A stretch of 64,000 bases of DNA from Rugamonas fusca (GTDB taxonomy: Bacteria > Pseudomonadota > Gammaproteobacteria > Burkholderiales > Burkholderiaceae_D). The stretch spans positions 1-64,000 of the forward strand of contig NZ_JACEZS010000026.1 of the NCBI RefSeq assembly GCF_014042365.1. The letters run 5' to 3'. Position numbers and translations under genes: made by a program. The notes under the pieces are model-generated. The model saw only the letters and a list, made by a program, of their open reading frames with translations. It made no database searches and had not been told where the DNA came from. Shown piece by piece: positions 35,860 through 46,408 of the stretch. Each line of letters starts with the position of its first letter. Positions within the stretch are counted from its first letter, which is position 1.

Positions 35860-36885
35860 ATGACACACACGCCGCACGACCCGCTGGATGACGACCCGGC
35901 GCCGGATGAATTTCCGGACGAGCCGGGCGACGAGCTCGTCATCGACGCCGTCGACCATGCCGAGGGTCCCGGCGATGGCGAGGCGGCCGTGGAAGTGGGC
36001 GCGGTGCTGGAAAGTGTCGACGAACTCAAGAAGGTGCTGGCGGCCGAACTGTCGACCGACACCACCCAGCACTACCTGAACCAGATCGGCACCCGGCCGC
36101 TGCTGACGGCGCCGCAGGAAGTGCATTACGCCACGCTGGCCAAGCAGGGCGACTTCAGCGCCCGCCAGACCATGATCGAGCACAACCTGCGCCTCGTGGT
36201 GTCGATCGCCAAGCACTACATCAACCGCGGCGTGGTGTTGCTCGACATGATCGAGGAAGGCAACATCGGCCTGATGCGGGCCATCGACAAGTTCGAACCG
36301 GAGCGCGGCTTCCGCTTCTCCACCTACGCCACCTGGTGGATACGCCAGAGTATCGAGCGCGCCATCATGAACCAGGCCCGTACGGTGCGCCTGCCGGTGC
36401 ACATGGTGCGCGAGCTGAACCAGATCCTGCGCGGCAAATACCACCTGGAAGCGCGCCACCACAACGGCAAGGACGCCACCGCCGAGGACATCGCGGAACT
36501 GGTGGGCCGGCCGGTGGAGGAGGTGCAGGACATCCTGGCCCTGTCCGAGCACGCCACCTCGCTCGATGCGCCGCTCGACAACGACCCCCAGTCCTCGCTG
36601 ATGGACATGCTGCCTGGCGACAGCGAGGACAGTCCCGACGCCCGCGCCGAGCATCACGAAATGACGGTGCTGGTGCGCGACTGGCTCACCAAGCTGCCCG
36701 ACAAGCAGCGCATCGTCATCATGCGCCGCTTCGGCCTGGACAATGACGATCCGGCCACGCTGGAAACCCTGGCCGAGGAAATGGGCGTCACGCGCGAGCG
36801 CGTGCGCCAGATCCAGCAGGAAGCGCTGGTCAAGCTGAAGCGGGCCATGGCCGCCCGCGGCGTGGTACGCGACTCCTTGCTGTAA
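35860..36885 (+). CDS. rpoS: RNA polymerase sigma factor RpoS
   Basis: A 341-residue sigma-38 type factor for stationary-phase and stress transcription. The acidic N-terminus (residues 1-60) is followed by region 1.2 (DTTQHYLNQIGTRPLLTAPQE), region 2 with NLRLVVSIAKHYINRGVVLL and FSTYATWWIRQSIERAI for core and -10 binding, region 3, and region 4 with VTRERVRQIQQEALVKLKRA for -35 recognition. It starts 9 bases after nlpD. In relatives a promoter inside nlpD drives it; I could not pin one down here. Confidence 0.97.
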   Translation: MTHTPHDPLDDDPAPDEFPDEPGDELVIDAVDHAEGPGDGEAAVEVGAVLESVDELKKVLAAELSTDTTQHYLNQIGTRPLLTAPQEVHYATLAKQGDFSARQTMIEHNLRLVVSIAKHYINRGVVLLDMIEEGNIGLMRAIDKFEPERGFRFSTYATWWIRQSIERAIMNQARTVRLPVHMVRELNQILRGKYHLEARHHNGKDATAEDIAELVGRPVEEVQDILALSEHATSLDAPLDNDPQSSLMDMLPGDSEDSPDARAEHHEMTVLVRDWLTKLPDKQRIVIMRRFGLDNDDPATLETLAEEMGVTRERVRQIQQEALVKLKRAMAARGVVRDSLL

Positions 36886-36983
36886 CCCTCCCGGCGCACC
36901 GTCCGGGCGCCGCTTTCTGCTATCATACGGCCCGCCCTGGCGTCCCGCCGGCCGGCCTGTCCCTCCCTCATTAATTGAACGTT

Positions 36984-38324
36984 ATGCAAGAAAACATCAT
37001 CGACATCAAGGCGCTCGACATGGATGCGCGCGGCATCGGCCACATCGACAATGAAGACGGCTCGCCGGGCAAGGTGGTGTTTGTCGAAGGCGCGCTGCCG
37101 GGCGAGCGCGTCAGTTTTGAGACGTTCAAGAAAAAGAAGAACTGGGAAGCGGCCCGCATGACGGCGCTGCACCGCGAATCGTCGCTGCGCGTCAAGCCCA
37201 AGTGCGTGCATTTCGACTACTGCGGCGGCTGCTCGATGCAGCACCTGGAGCCGTCGGCCCAGGTCGCCATCAAGCAGCGCGTGCTGGAAGATAACCTGTG
37301 GCACATCGGCAAGGTCAAGGCCGAGACGGTGATGCGTCCCATGTACGGCCCCACGTGGGGCTACCGCTACCGCGCCCGGCTGTCGGTGCGCCACGTGGTC
37401 AAGAAGGGCACGGTGCTGGTCGGCTTCCACGAAAAGAAATCGATCTACGTGGCCGACATCAGCAGCTGCCAGATCCTGCCGCCGCACGTGTCGGACATGC
37501 TGCTGCCGCTGCGCGCACTGATCGGTTCGCTGTCGCTGTACAACCAGATCCCGCAAGTGGAAGTGGCCGTGGGCGAGGACGTGACGGCGCTGGTGCTGCG
37601 CATCATGGGCCCGCTGACGGCCGACGATGAAACCAAGCTGAAAGCGTTCGCCGACCAGTACCAGATCCAGTTCTGGCTGCAGACCAAGGGCCCGGACACG
37701 GCCGCCCCGTACTATCCGCTGGGGCCCCAGCTGCATTACCTGCTGCCCGAATTCGGCGTGCGCATGCCGTTCAAGCCGGTCGACTTCACCCAGGTCAACC
37801 ACCACATCAACCGCGTGCTGGTGCACAAGGCGCTGGGCCTGCTGGAGGTGCAGCCGGAAGACCGCGTGGCCGACCTGTTCTGCGGCCTGGGCAATTTCAC
37901 GCTGCCGCTGGCCACCCAGGGCCGCGCAGTGGTCGGCATCGAAGGCAGCACCAGCCTGACCGAACGCGCACTCGACAACGCCAAGGCCAATGGCCTGTCG
38001 GCCAAGACCTCGTTCTCGACCCGCAACCTGTTCGAAGTGACGGTGGAAGACCTGATCGCGCTGGGCAAGTTCGACCGCATGCTGATCGATCCGCCGCGTG
38101 ACGGCGCCATGGCCGTCAGCCTGGCGCTGGCCGGGCTGCGTGAAAAGCAGCCCGAGCTGCTGCCCAAGCGCATCGTCTACGTCTCGTGCAGCCCGTCCAC
38201 GCTGGCGCGCGACGCCAACGTGCTGGTCAACGTGGCCGGCTATAAACTGAGCAAGGCCGGCGTGGTCAACATGTTCCCGCACACCTCGCACGTGGAATCG
38301 ATGGCGGTGTTCGACCTGGCCTGA
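36984..38324 (+). CDS. rlmD: 23S rRNA (uracil-1939-C5)-methyltransferase RlmD
   Basis: A 446-residue SAM-dependent RNA methyltransferase of the RumA/TrmA type. A short TRAM-like region at the start is followed by four cysteine ligands of an iron-sulfur cluster (CVHFDYCGGC plus a later Cys), the SAM-binding VADLFCGLGNFTLPLA, and the catalytic nucleophile in VYVSCSPSTLARD. ATG 36984 is chosen over TTG 36975. A TATCAT box at about 36919 may be its -10. It is followed by a strong terminator. Confidence 0.93.
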   Translation: MQENIIDIKALDMDARGIGHIDNEDGSPGKVVFVEGALPGERVSFETFKKKKNWEAARMTALHRESSLRVKPKCVHFDYCGGCSMQHLEPSAQVAIKQRVLEDNLWHIGKVKAETVMRPMYGPTWGYRYRARLSVRHVVKKGTVLVGFHEKKSIYVADISSCQILPPHVSDMLLPLRALIGSLSLYNQIPQVEVAVGEDVTALVLRIMGPLTADDETKLKAFADQYQIQFWLQTKGPDTAAPYYPLGPQLHYLLPEFGVRMPFKPVDFTQVNHHINRVLVHKALGLLEVQPEDRVADLFCGLGNFTLPLATQGRAVVGIEGSTSLTERALDNAKANGLSAKTSFSTRNLFEVTVEDLIALGKFDRMLIDPPRDGAMAVSLALAGLREKQPELLPKRIVYVSCSPSTLARDANVLVNVAGYKLSKAGVVNMFPHTSHVESMAVFDLA

Positions 38325-38345
38325 ACCACTGCATTTGAATGACTA

Positions 38346-38380
38346 ACGCGCCCCACGAGATGGGGCGCGTCGCATTTTTT
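38346..38380 (+). terminator. Intrinsic terminator after rlmD
   Basis: ACGCGCCCCA at 38346-38355 pairs perfectly with TGGGGCGCGT at 38361-38370 around the loop CGAGA, followed by CGCA and six T residues. A typical rho-independent terminator. Confidence 0.93.
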
Positions 38381-38519
38381 GATGGCTTTTTTATAATTTT
38401 ATTGACAGCCGCAGGCGGCTTTGTAACACTGGCGCCATCCCCCAATTCCTGAAGCATGCGCCAGGCCGCCAGTGCTTGTGCACCTATAGCCCGGTGGTGC
38501 GACAACCACTGGAGCCGGC

Positions 38520-41500
38520 ATGCCTGTCCTGCGTTCTTTCCTCGCTTCGATCCTGTTGTGCTGCGCGGCGTTGTCACTGCCCCTGTCCGCGCGGGCCGCG
38601 CCGGGCGTGCTGTCGTTCTCGCCCAGCGGCGCGGCCAAGGCCGTGCGCCAGGTGCAGGTGCGCTTCAATACGCAGATGGTGGCGTTCGGCGACCTGGCGC
38701 TGGCCGACCCGTTCACCATCGATTGTCCCGAAGCGGGCAGCGGCCGCTGGATCGACGGCGCCAACTGGAGCTACGATTTCGTGCGCGACCTGCCCGGCGG
38801 CGTGGCGTGCCGCTTCACGCTCAAGCCCGGCCTGAAGAACCTGGCCGGCCAGCCATTGGCCGACACCGCGCCATTCAGTTTCAACACGGGCGGCCCCGCC
38901 ATCGTGCAGGCCATGCCGCGCGAAGGCAGCATGGCGGTCGACGAGCAGCAGGTGTTCGTGCTGGGCCTGGACGCGCTGCCGCGCGAGGACACGGTGGCCG
39001 AACATGCATGGTGCCGCGCGGACGGCATCAACGAACGCATCCCCGTGCGCGTGCTGGCCGGCGCCGAGCGCGATCAGATCCTGGCCCAGCGCAAGGACTT
39101 CACGCAACGCTACCTGTCGCTGTACTTCCGCGCGCGCGGCGTGGTGTGGCGCGCCACCACGGGCGTGCGCAGCAAGCGGCTGGAGCAGATGCCCATCGTG
39201 GTCCTGCAATGCAAGCGCCGCTTGCCGGCCGATGCGGGCGTGGCGCTGGTGTGGGGCGCCGGCATCGCGGCCGCCAGCGGCATCGCCAACACGCAGGACC
39301 AGACTTTGAGTTACAGGACGCGGCCCGACTTCACGGCCCGCTTCAGTTGCGAGCGCCTGCAGCCCAAGGGCGGTTGCATCCCGTTCCTGCCGGTGCGGCT
39401 GGCCTTCTCCGCGCCCGTGCGCATGGCCGATGCGCTGGCCGTGCGCCTCACCGGGCCGGGCGGGAAAAGCTATCGCGCCGCCGTCGAGCAGAGCGAGAAG
39501 AAGGCGGATTTCGTGGCCGGCGTCACCATCGCCGGGCCGTTCCCGGAGCAAAGCAAGTTGATGCTGTCGTTGCCGCCCGCATTGAAGGACGATGCCGGCC
39601 GCCCGCTGTTAAACCAGGCCCGCTTCCCGCTGGCCGTGCGCATGGACGCGCAGCCGCCGCTGGTCAAGTTCCCGGCCCGCTTCGGCATCATCGAGGCGCG
39701 CGGCGACCGCATGCTGCCCGTCACGGTGCGTAACGTGGAGCCGGCGCTGGCGGGGAATATGGCGCGCGTCGATGGCGCCGACGTCAAGGGCGCCATGCTG
39801 CGCGTGGCCGACCAGCAGGACCAGCAGGTGATGGACTGGCTCAAGCGCATGGCCGAGGGCGTGGACAACTGGGAGCCTGGCGAACTGTATGGCACGGCGC
39901 TGGCGCGGCCTGTGCTGGCGGGCGACAAGGACGCCACGGTCAGCCGCTTCACGCTGCCCAAGCCGGGCGGCAAGCGCGCGTTCGAAGTGGTGGGCATCCC
40001 GCTGCGCAAGCCGGGCTTTTACGTGGTCGAACTGGCCAGCCCCAAGCTGGGCGCGGTACTGAACGTCAAGCCGTCGACGGCCTATGTCAGCACGGCAGCG
40101 CTGGTGACCAATCTGGTGGCGCACTTCAAGCATGGCGCCAGCTCCTCGCTGGTGTGGGTGACGTCGCTCGACAAGGGCCAGCCCGTGGCCGGCGCCCAGG
40201 TGGCCGTGCGCGATTGCGCCGGCAAGCTGCTGTGGCAAGGCAAGGCCAACGCGCAGGGTGTGGCCAGCATCACGCAGGAATTGCCGCCGCTGTCCTGCCA
40301 CAACAACGACGGCTATTTCGTCAGCGCCCGCAGCGGCGGCGACATGACCTTCACGCTGTCGAACTGGAACCGCGGCATCGAGACGTGGCGCTTCAACGTG
40401 CCCACCGACGAATTCAAGGCCGACAACATCATCGCCGCCACCGTGTTCGACCGCACCTTGTTGCGGGCCGGCGAGACAGTGCACATGAAGCATTTCCTGC
40501 GCCGCCACGTGGAACAGGGCTTGCGCTACGTGCGGGCCAGCGACGATCCGCGCTCCGGCAACCGGGACTGGCGTGCGCGCCGCCTGGGTGCGCAGGACCG
40601 GGCCGCGCTGCCGGAGAAGATGTTCGTCATCCACGAGGGCAGCGAGCAAAAATATGAGCTGCCGCTGCGCTGGCGCGACAACGGCACGGCCGCCAATGAC
40701 TGGGTGATTCCGGCCGACGCCAAACAGGGGTGGTACGAGATCATGCTGGGCGGGCAGAGCGCGGGACGCTTCCGCGTCGAGCAGTTCCGGGTGCCGACCA
40801 TGAAAGCCATCCTGCAGGGGCCGAAGACGCCGGCCGTGCAGCCGTCCAGCGTGGACCTTGATATGCAGCTCAGCTACCTGTCCGGCGGCGGCGCCGGCGG
40901 CGCGGCCGTCAAGCTGCGCACCATGGTCGAACCCAAGAGCGTGCACTTCGACGATTATGACGATTTCACCTTCAGCGCCGGCGACGTGCGGGTGGGCAAG
41001 GAAGATGACGCGCCCGTGTTCGACGAGGACGAAGGCGGCTTCGACGACAGTGGCGACCAGCCGGGGCCCAGCGCCGCGCGCACGCGCGAGTTGACCTTGG
41101 ACCGCGCCGGCGGCGCGCGCGTGGCGCTTGATGGACTGACGCCATCGGCCGTGCCGCGCCAGCTGGTGGCCGAGATGTCCTATCAGGACGCCAACGGCGA
41201 GACGCTGACGGCGTCGACCGGCATCGCGCTGTGGCCATCGGCCTACGTGATCGGCATCCAGCCGGACGGCTGGGTGATGAGCCGCGCCGCGCTCAAGTTC
41301 CAGGTGGTCGTGCTGGACTTGCAGGGCAAACCCGTGGCCGGCGCGCCGGTCAACGTGGACTACTTCCAGCGCGAGAACTACTCGCACCGGCGGCGCCTGA
41401 TCGGCGGCTTCTACGCCTACGAGAACAGCAGCGAAGTGAAGGCGCTGGGCGCCGCCTGCGAGGGCAAGACGGACAGCAAGGGCCTGCTCATTTGCGAAGT

Positions 41501-44285
41501 GAAGGCGCCTGCGGCGGGCAACCTGATCCTGCGTGCCCGCACGCGCGACGACGGCGGCCACGAAGCCGTGACCAATCGCGAAACCTGGGTGGCGGACGGC
41601 GACGACTGGTGGTTCAAGGCCACCGACAACGACCGCATCGACCTGCTGCCCGAGAAGAAGCGCTACGAGCCGGGCGACACGGCCAGCTTCCAGCTGCGCA
41701 TGCCGTTCCGCAGCGCCACCGCGCTGGTGACGGTGGAGCGCGAAGGCGTGATCGACACCTACGTGCGCCAGTTGTCGGGCAGCGCGCCGGTGTTCACCAT
41801 CCCCGTCAAGCCGCAGTACGCGCCCAATGTCTACGTGTCGGCGCTGGTGGTGCGCGGGCGCGTGGCAGGCGTGCAGCCGACGGCGCTGGTGGACCTGGGC
41901 AAGCCAGCCTACAAGCTGGGCATCGCGCCGCTGCGGGTGGGGTGGTCGGCCAATGAACTGAAAGTGCAAGTGCATGCCGACAAGCCGGTGTACAAGATCC
42001 GCGAGCGGGCCACGGTGGCCGTCAAGGTCACGCGGCCCGATGGCACGCCCGCGCCGGCCGGCGCCGAGGTGGCGCTGGCGGCCGTCGATGTCGGCCTGCT
42101 GGAGCTGATGCCGAACGCCAGCTGGGATTTGCTGGAAGCGATGATGGGCCAGCGCAGCCTGCAAGTGCAGACGGCGACGGCGCAGATGCAGGTAGTGGGC
42201 AAGCGCCACTTCGGCCGCAAGGCCGTGCCGGCCGGCGGTGGCGGCGGCAAGGGCGCGGGCCGGGAGCTGTTTGACACGCTGCTGTTCTGGAAGGCGCGCG
42301 TGACGCTGGATGCAAACGGCGAGGCCACGGTGCAGGTGCCGCTCAACGATTCGCTGACGGCGTTCCGCATCGTCGCCGTCGCCAGCGCCAACGCCGACCT
42401 GTTCGGCACCGGGCGCACGGAAGTGCGCAGCACGCAGGATCTGATCCTGTTGTCCGGCCTGCCGGCGATGGTGCGCGAGGGTGACAAGTTCCACGCCGGT
42501 TTCACGTTGCGCAATACGACCGATGGCGAGGTGCAGGTGGACCTGGGCGCCAGCGTGGGCGGCAAGGCGCTGGCGCCGCAGAAGCTGGCGCTGGCGGCCG
42601 GGCAGGCGCGCGAGATCGGCTGGGATTATCAGGCCCCGGTCGGCGTGGAGGAATTGCAGTGGGACGTGAGCGCGGCCATCCACGGCAGCGCTGGCGCCGT
42701 CGCCGGCTCGGCCGACCGCCTGCGCGTGCGGCAGAAGGTGGTACCGGCGGTCCCGGTGCGCACGGTGCAGGCCACGTTGCTGCAGCTGGAAAAGAGCAGC
42801 AACATGACGGTGCGGCTGCCAGTCGGCGCCATTCCCGGCCGCGGCGGGGTGCAGGCCACGTTCAGCGCGCGGCTGGGCAACGAGCTGCCCGGCGTGCGCG
42901 AATACATGCGCAGCTATCCGTACACTTGCCTGGAACAGCAGGCCTCGCGCGCCATCGCCTTGCAGGACAAGGCGCGCTGGCAAACGCTGGTGGGCACGCT
43001 GCCAGCGCACATGGATGCCGATGGCCTGCTCAAGTATTTCCCCATGATGCTGGAGGGCAGCGACAGCCTGACGGCCTACGTGCTGTCGGCGGCCGATGAA
43101 GCGGGCTACGAGATTCCGCCTGAGCTCAAGGGGCGCATGGAGGAAGGCTTGCTGGGCTTCGTGCAGGGCAAGGTGATCCGCGGTTCAGCGCTGCGCACGG
43201 CCGACCTGGCGGTGCGCAAGCTGGCCGCGCTGGAAGCGCTGTCGCGCAGCCGTCCGGTGGCCGCGCGCGAGCTGGAATCGTTCACGCTGGCGCCCGATTT
43301 GTGGCCCACCTCCGCGGTGATCGACTGGTACCTGATCCTGCAACGCAGCGCCGGCCTGCCGCATCACGCGGAGCGGATGGCGCACGTGCAGCAGGTGCTG
43401 CGCACGCGCCTGAACCTGCAGGGCACGACGATGGGCTTTTCCACCGAGCGCAGCGACGACTGGTGGTGGCTGATGGCCTCACCCGACGCCAACGCCAACC
43501 GCCTGCTGCTGGCGGTGCGGGACGATCCCGCCTGGCAGGCGGACATGGGACGGCTCGCGCGCGGGGCGCTGGGCCGGCAAGTGCAGGGCCGCTGGCGCAC
43601 CACGGTGGCCAACACCTGGGGCGTGCTGGCGTTCGATAAATTCACCCGCAAGTTCGAAGCGACGCCGGTGACGGGTATCAGCAGCGCCTCACTGGGCGAG
43701 TCGAGCAAGAGCATCGCGTTCGACAAGAACGTGGCCGGCGGTAGCGCCATGCTGTCCTGGCCGCGCGGCGACGGCGAGCTGCAACTGGAACACGCGGGCA
43801 AGGGCAAGCCCTGGGTGACGGTGCAAAGCCTGGCCGCCATCCCGCTGAAGAAGCCGCAATCGAGCGGCTATACCATTAGCCGTACCGTGACGGCCATCGA
43901 GCGCAAGGCGCCCGGCGTGTGGTCGCGCGGCGACGTGTACCGCGTGCACCTGGACCTGGAGGCGCAGGCCGACATGACGTGGGTGGTGGTGGATGATCCG
44001 ATTCCGGCTGGCGCCAGCGTGCTGGGCACGGGGCTGGGCCGCGATTCGAAAATACTCAGTGGTGGCGAACAGCGCGCAGGCTGGACCTGGCCCGCGTTCG
44101 AAGAGCGCACTTTCGAGGCGTTCCGCGCCTATTACGCCTTCGTGCCGAAAGGGAAGTGGAGCGTCGAGTACACGGTGCGCTTGAATAACGCTGGCCAGTT
44201 CTTGCTGCCGCCCACGCGGGTGGAAGCGATGTACAGCCCGGAGATGTTCGGCCAGTCGCCCAACGCGGCGGTGGGGGTGCAGTGA
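38520..44285 (+). CDS. Bacterial alpha-2-macroglobulin with thioester motif
   Basis: A 1921-residue periplasmic protease-trapping protein. The signal peptide is at about 1-26 (cleavage after ARA). A long series of macroglobulin beta domains follows, with LTKPGFYVVELASPKLG-type segments and a bait-like region. The thioester motif CLEQ has Cys1470, Glu1472 and Gln1473 in YTCLEQQASRAIAL, so it can bind attacking proteases covalently. The C-terminal alpha-alpha toroid and receptor-type domain complete it. E. coli YfhM/ECAM has the same plan. It overlaps the downstream PBP1C gene (TGATG), the usual pairing, thought to guard cells whose wall is damaged. No lipobox is obvious. Confidence 0.93.
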   Translation: MPVLRSFLASILLCCAALSLPLSARAAPGVLSFSPSGAAKAVRQVQVRFNTQMVAFGDLALADPFTIDCPEAGSGRWIDGANWSYDFVRDLPGGVACRFTLKPGLKNLAGQPLADTAPFSFNTGGPAIVQAMPREGSMAVDEQQVFVLGLDALPREDTVAEHAWCRADGINERIPVRVLAGAERDQILAQRKDFTQRYLSLYFRARGVVWRATTGVRSKRLEQMPIVVLQCKRRLPADAGVALVWGAGIAAASGIANTQDQTLSYRTRPDFTARFSCERLQPKGGCIPFLPVRLAFSAPVRMADALAVRLTGPGGKSYRAAVEQSEKKADFVAGVTIAGPFPEQSKLMLSLPPALKDDAGRPLLNQARFPLAVRMDAQPPLVKFPARFGIIEARGDRMLPVTVRNVEPALAGNMARVDGADVKGAMLRVADQQDQQVMDWLKRMAEGVDNWEPGELYGTALARPVLAGDKDATVSRFTLPKPGGKRAFEVVGIPLRKPGFYVVELASPKLGAVLNVKPSTAYVSTAALVTNLVAHFKHGASSSLVWVTSLDKGQPVAGAQVAVRDCAGKLLWQGKANAQGVASITQELPPLSCHNNDGYFVSARSGGDMTFTLSNWNRGIETWRFNVPTDEFKADNIIAATVFDRTLLRAGETVHMKHFLRRHVEQGLRYVRASDDPRSGNRDWRARRLGAQDRAALPEKMFVIHEGSEQKYELPLRWRDNGTAANDWVIPADAKQGWYEIMLGGQSAGRFRVEQFRVPTMKAILQGPKTPAVQPSSVDLDMQLSYLSGGGAGGAAVKLRTMVEPKSVHFDDYDDFTFSAGDVRVGKEDDAPVFDEDEGGFDDSGDQPGPSAARTRELTLDRAGGARVALDGLTPSAVPRQLVAEMSYQDANGETLTASTGIALWPSAYVIGIQPDGWVMSRAALKFQVVVLDLQGKPVAGAPVNVDYFQRENYSHRRRLIGGFYAYENSSEVKALGAACEGKTDSKGLLICEVKAPAAGNLILRARTRDDGGHEAVTNRETWVADGDDWWFKATDNDRIDLLPEKKRYEPGDTASFQLRMPFRSATALVTVEREGVIDTYVRQLSGSAPVFTIPVKPQYAPNVYVSALVVRGRVAGVQPTALVDLGKPAYKLGIAPLRVGWSANELKVQVHADKPVYKIRERATVAVKVTRPDGTPAPAGAEVALAAVDVGLLELMPNASWDLLEAMMGQRSLQVQTATAQMQVVGKRHFGRKAVPAGGGGGKGAGRELFDTLLFWKARVTLDANGEATVQVPLNDSLTAFRIVAVASANADLFGTGRTEVRSTQDLILLSGLPAMVREGDKFHAGFTLRNTTDGEVQVDLGASVGGKALAPQKLALAAGQAREIGWDYQAPVGVEELQWDVSAAIHGSAGAVAGSADRLRVRQKVVPAVPVRTVQATLLQLEKSSNMTVRLPVGAIPGRGGVQATFSARLGNELPGVREYMRSYPYTCLEQQASRAIALQDKARWQTLVGTLPAHMDADGLLKYFPMMLEGSDSLTAYVLSAADEAGYEIPPELKGRMEEGLLGFVQGKVIRGSALRTADLAVRKLAALEALSRSRPVAARELESFTLAPDLWPTSAVIDWYLILQRSAGLPHHAERMAHVQQVLRTRLNLQGTTMGFSTERSDDWWWLMASPDANANRLLLAVRDDPAWQADMGRLARGALGRQVQGRWRTTVANTWGVLAFDKFTRKFEATPVTGISSASLGESSKSIAFDKNVAGGSAMLSWPRGDGELQLEHAGKGKPWVTVQSLAAIPLKKPQSSGYTISRTVTAIERKAPGVWSRGDVYRVHLDLEAQADMTWVVVDDPIPAGASVLGTGLGRDSKILSGGEQRAGWTWPAFEERTFEAFRAYYAFVPKGKWSVEYTVRLNNAGQFLLPPTRVEAMYSPEMFGQSPNAAVGVQ

Positions 44286-46399
44286 TGGGCAGGGCAGGGA
44301 CCGCGGCCATGTCGCTGGCGGCGGTGTTGGTGATCACGGTCGGCCCCGCGCCGGCGGTGGCCGCGGATGGCGCAGCGACCATGCCCACGCCGGAGCAGGT
44401 GCGGGCAACCTATTTGCCATCGGACGCGCAACTGCTGGACCGCCACGGCCAGCCCGTGCAATCGCTACGGGTCAATCTGCGGGTGCGGCGCCTGCCGTGG
44501 GTGGCGCTCGACGACATCTCACCGAGCCTGCCGGACGCCGTGCTGCAGGCCGAGGACCAGCGTTTCTACCAGCACGACGGCATGGACCTGAAAGCGATCG
44601 GCAAGGCGGCCTGGGACAACCTGTGGCGCAAGCGCGCACGCGGCGCCTCCACCATCACCATGCAGTTGGCCGCGCAGCTCGATCCGGCCATGCGCGCCGG
44701 CGCGGCCGGCCGCAGCTGGGGCCAGAAGTGGGACCAGCTGCTGGCCGCACGCCAGCTCGAAGCCCGATGGAGCAAGCCGCAAATCCTGGAAGCGTACCTG
44801 AACCTCGTGTCGTTCCGGGGCGAGCTGCAAGGCGTGGGCGCGGCTGCGCGCGGCCTGTTCGGCAAGGCGCCGTCCGGCCTCAATCGGACGGAGTCCGTGA
44901 TCCTGGCCAGCCTGCTGCGCGCGCCCGAGGCGCCGGCGCGGCAAGTGGCCAGCCGCGCATGCGCGCTGGCGCGCGAACTGCGCATGGCCGACGACTGCGC
45001 CGCCATCGAACAAAGCACGGTGCTGGCGCTGAGCCGCCCGGTGCTGGCGTCACCGCTGCCGCCGGCGCCGCAGGTGGCGCGCCAGCTGCTGAAGGACGGC
45101 GCCGGGCCTGTGCGCAGCACGCTGGACGGCGACCTGCAGCGCTACGCCCAGGCCGCCCTGCGCCAGCAACTGATGGCGCTGCGCACGCGTAATGTGAACG
45201 ATGGCGCCGTCGTCGTGCTCGATAACGCCAGCGGCGACATCCTGGCCTATGTCGGCAACGCGGGCGGCAGCGACGTCGATGGCGTGACGGCGCTGCGCCA
45301 GCCTGGTTCCACGCTCAAGCCTTTCCTGTACGAGCTGGCGCTGGAGCGGCGCCTGCTCACAGCCGCCTCGCTGCTGGAGGACAGCCAGATCGACATTTCC
45401 ACCCCATCCGGTCTGTATATCCCACAGAACTACGACAAGGAATTCAAAGGCTACGTGAGCGCCCGCACCAGCCTGGCCAGTTCCCTGAACGTGCCGGCCG
45501 TGCGCACGCTGCTGATGACGGGGCTGGACCGTTTCTACGAACGCCTGCACGTGCTGGGGCTGGACAGCCTGACCGAAGGCGCCGAATACTACGGCTACGC
45601 GCTGGCCCTCGGTTCGGCCGAAGTGAGCCTGCTGGAATTGACCAATGCCTACCGCACGCTGGCCAGCGGCGGCCTGCAAGGGACGGTCGGGCTGCTGCCC
45701 CGGCCTGCGCAGGCGCGCCGCCGCGTGCTCGACGCCGGCGCCAGCTTCATCGTCGGGGACATGCTGGCCGACCGCGCCGCGCGCAGCGTCACCTTCGGCT
45801 TGAAGAATGAACTGGCCACCACCGTCTGGAGCGCCGTCAAGACTGGCACCAGCAAGGACATGCGCGACAACTGGTGCCTCGGTTACACGGAGCGCTACAC
45901 GGTGGGCGTCTGGGTCGGCAATTTCGACGGGCAGTCGATGTGGGACGTGTCCGGCGTGAGCGGGGCCGCGCCCGTGTGGCGCGACGTGATCGACTACCTG
46001 CATCAGCATGAGCCCAGCCGCGCCCCGCAGGCGCCGGCCGGCGTGCTGCGGCGCCAGGTCGCGTTCGAGCCGGCGCTGGAAGCCCCGCGCGCCGAATGGT
46101 TCCTGGCCGGCACCGAGACGCCCGTGGTGGCCTTGGTCGACGATGGGCGCCGCGCGCCGCGCATCCTGTATCCGGGCCAGTCCAGCATCATCGCCATCGA
46201 CCCCGATATCCCCGAGGCCAGCCAGCGCGTCACCTTCCAGGCGCAGGCCGGGCAGGGTTTGCAATGGCGGCTGGATGGCGCCGTGCTGGGCCAGGCCGGC
46301 GCCGACTACGTGTGGCGTCCCGTGGCCGGCCCCCACCAGCTGGCGCTGGTCGATGCCGGCGCCCGTGTGATCGCCGAAACCCGCTTTCACGTCCGCTAA
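44285..46399 (+). CDS. pbpC: Penicillin-binding protein 1C
   Basis: A 704-residue bifunctional peptidoglycan synthase. A short N-terminal hydrophobic anchor (7-27) is followed by a GT51 glycosyltransferase domain with catalytic Glu90 in QAEDQRFYQHDG and RGASTITMQLA. The transpeptidase domain has Ser342-x-x-Lys345 (GSTLKP), Ser400-x-Asn402 (SLN) and KTG at 519-521. A C-terminal BiPBP_C beta domain at about 610-704 closes it. All catalytic residues are present. The ATG overlaps the macroglobulin stop codon, so the pair is translationally coupled. Confidence 0.95.
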   Translation: MGRAGTAAMSLAAVLVITVGPAPAVAADGAATMPTPEQVRATYLPSDAQLLDRHGQPVQSLRVNLRVRRLPWVALDDISPSLPDAVLQAEDQRFYQHDGMDLKAIGKAAWDNLWRKRARGASTITMQLAAQLDPAMRAGAAGRSWGQKWDQLLAARQLEARWSKPQILEAYLNLVSFRGELQGVGAAARGLFGKAPSGLNRTESVILASLLRAPEAPARQVASRACALARELRMADDCAAIEQSTVLALSRPVLASPLPPAPQVARQLLKDGAGPVRSTLDGDLQRYAQAALRQQLMALRTRNVNDGAVVVLDNASGDILAYVGNAGGSDVDGVTALRQPGSTLKPFLYELALERRLLTAASLLEDSQIDISTPSGLYIPQNYDKEFKGYVSARTSLASSLNVPAVRTLLMTGLDRFYERLHVLGLDSLTEGAEYYGYALALGSAEVSLLELTNAYRTLASGGLQGTVGLLPRPAQARRRVLDAGASFIVGDMLADRAARSVTFGLKNELATTVWSAVKTGTSKDMRDNWCLGYTERYTVGVWVGNFDGQSMWDVSGVSGAAPVWRDVIDYLHQHEPSRAPQAPAGVLRRQVAFEPALEAPRAEWFLAGTETPVVALVDDGRRAPRILYPGQSSIIAIDPDIPEASQRVTFQAQAGQGLQWRLDGAVLGQAGADYVWRPVAGPHQLALVDAGARVIAETRFHVR

Positions 46400-46408
46400 T
46401 ATCTGCTC

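Noticed and set aside
39609..43010. 1133-codon minus-strand open frame inside the macroglobulin gene
   Set aside because: Composition is the typical antisense pattern (Ala/Arg/His/Gln rich), it has no ribosome site, and the sense frame has the CLEQ thioester and signal peptide.
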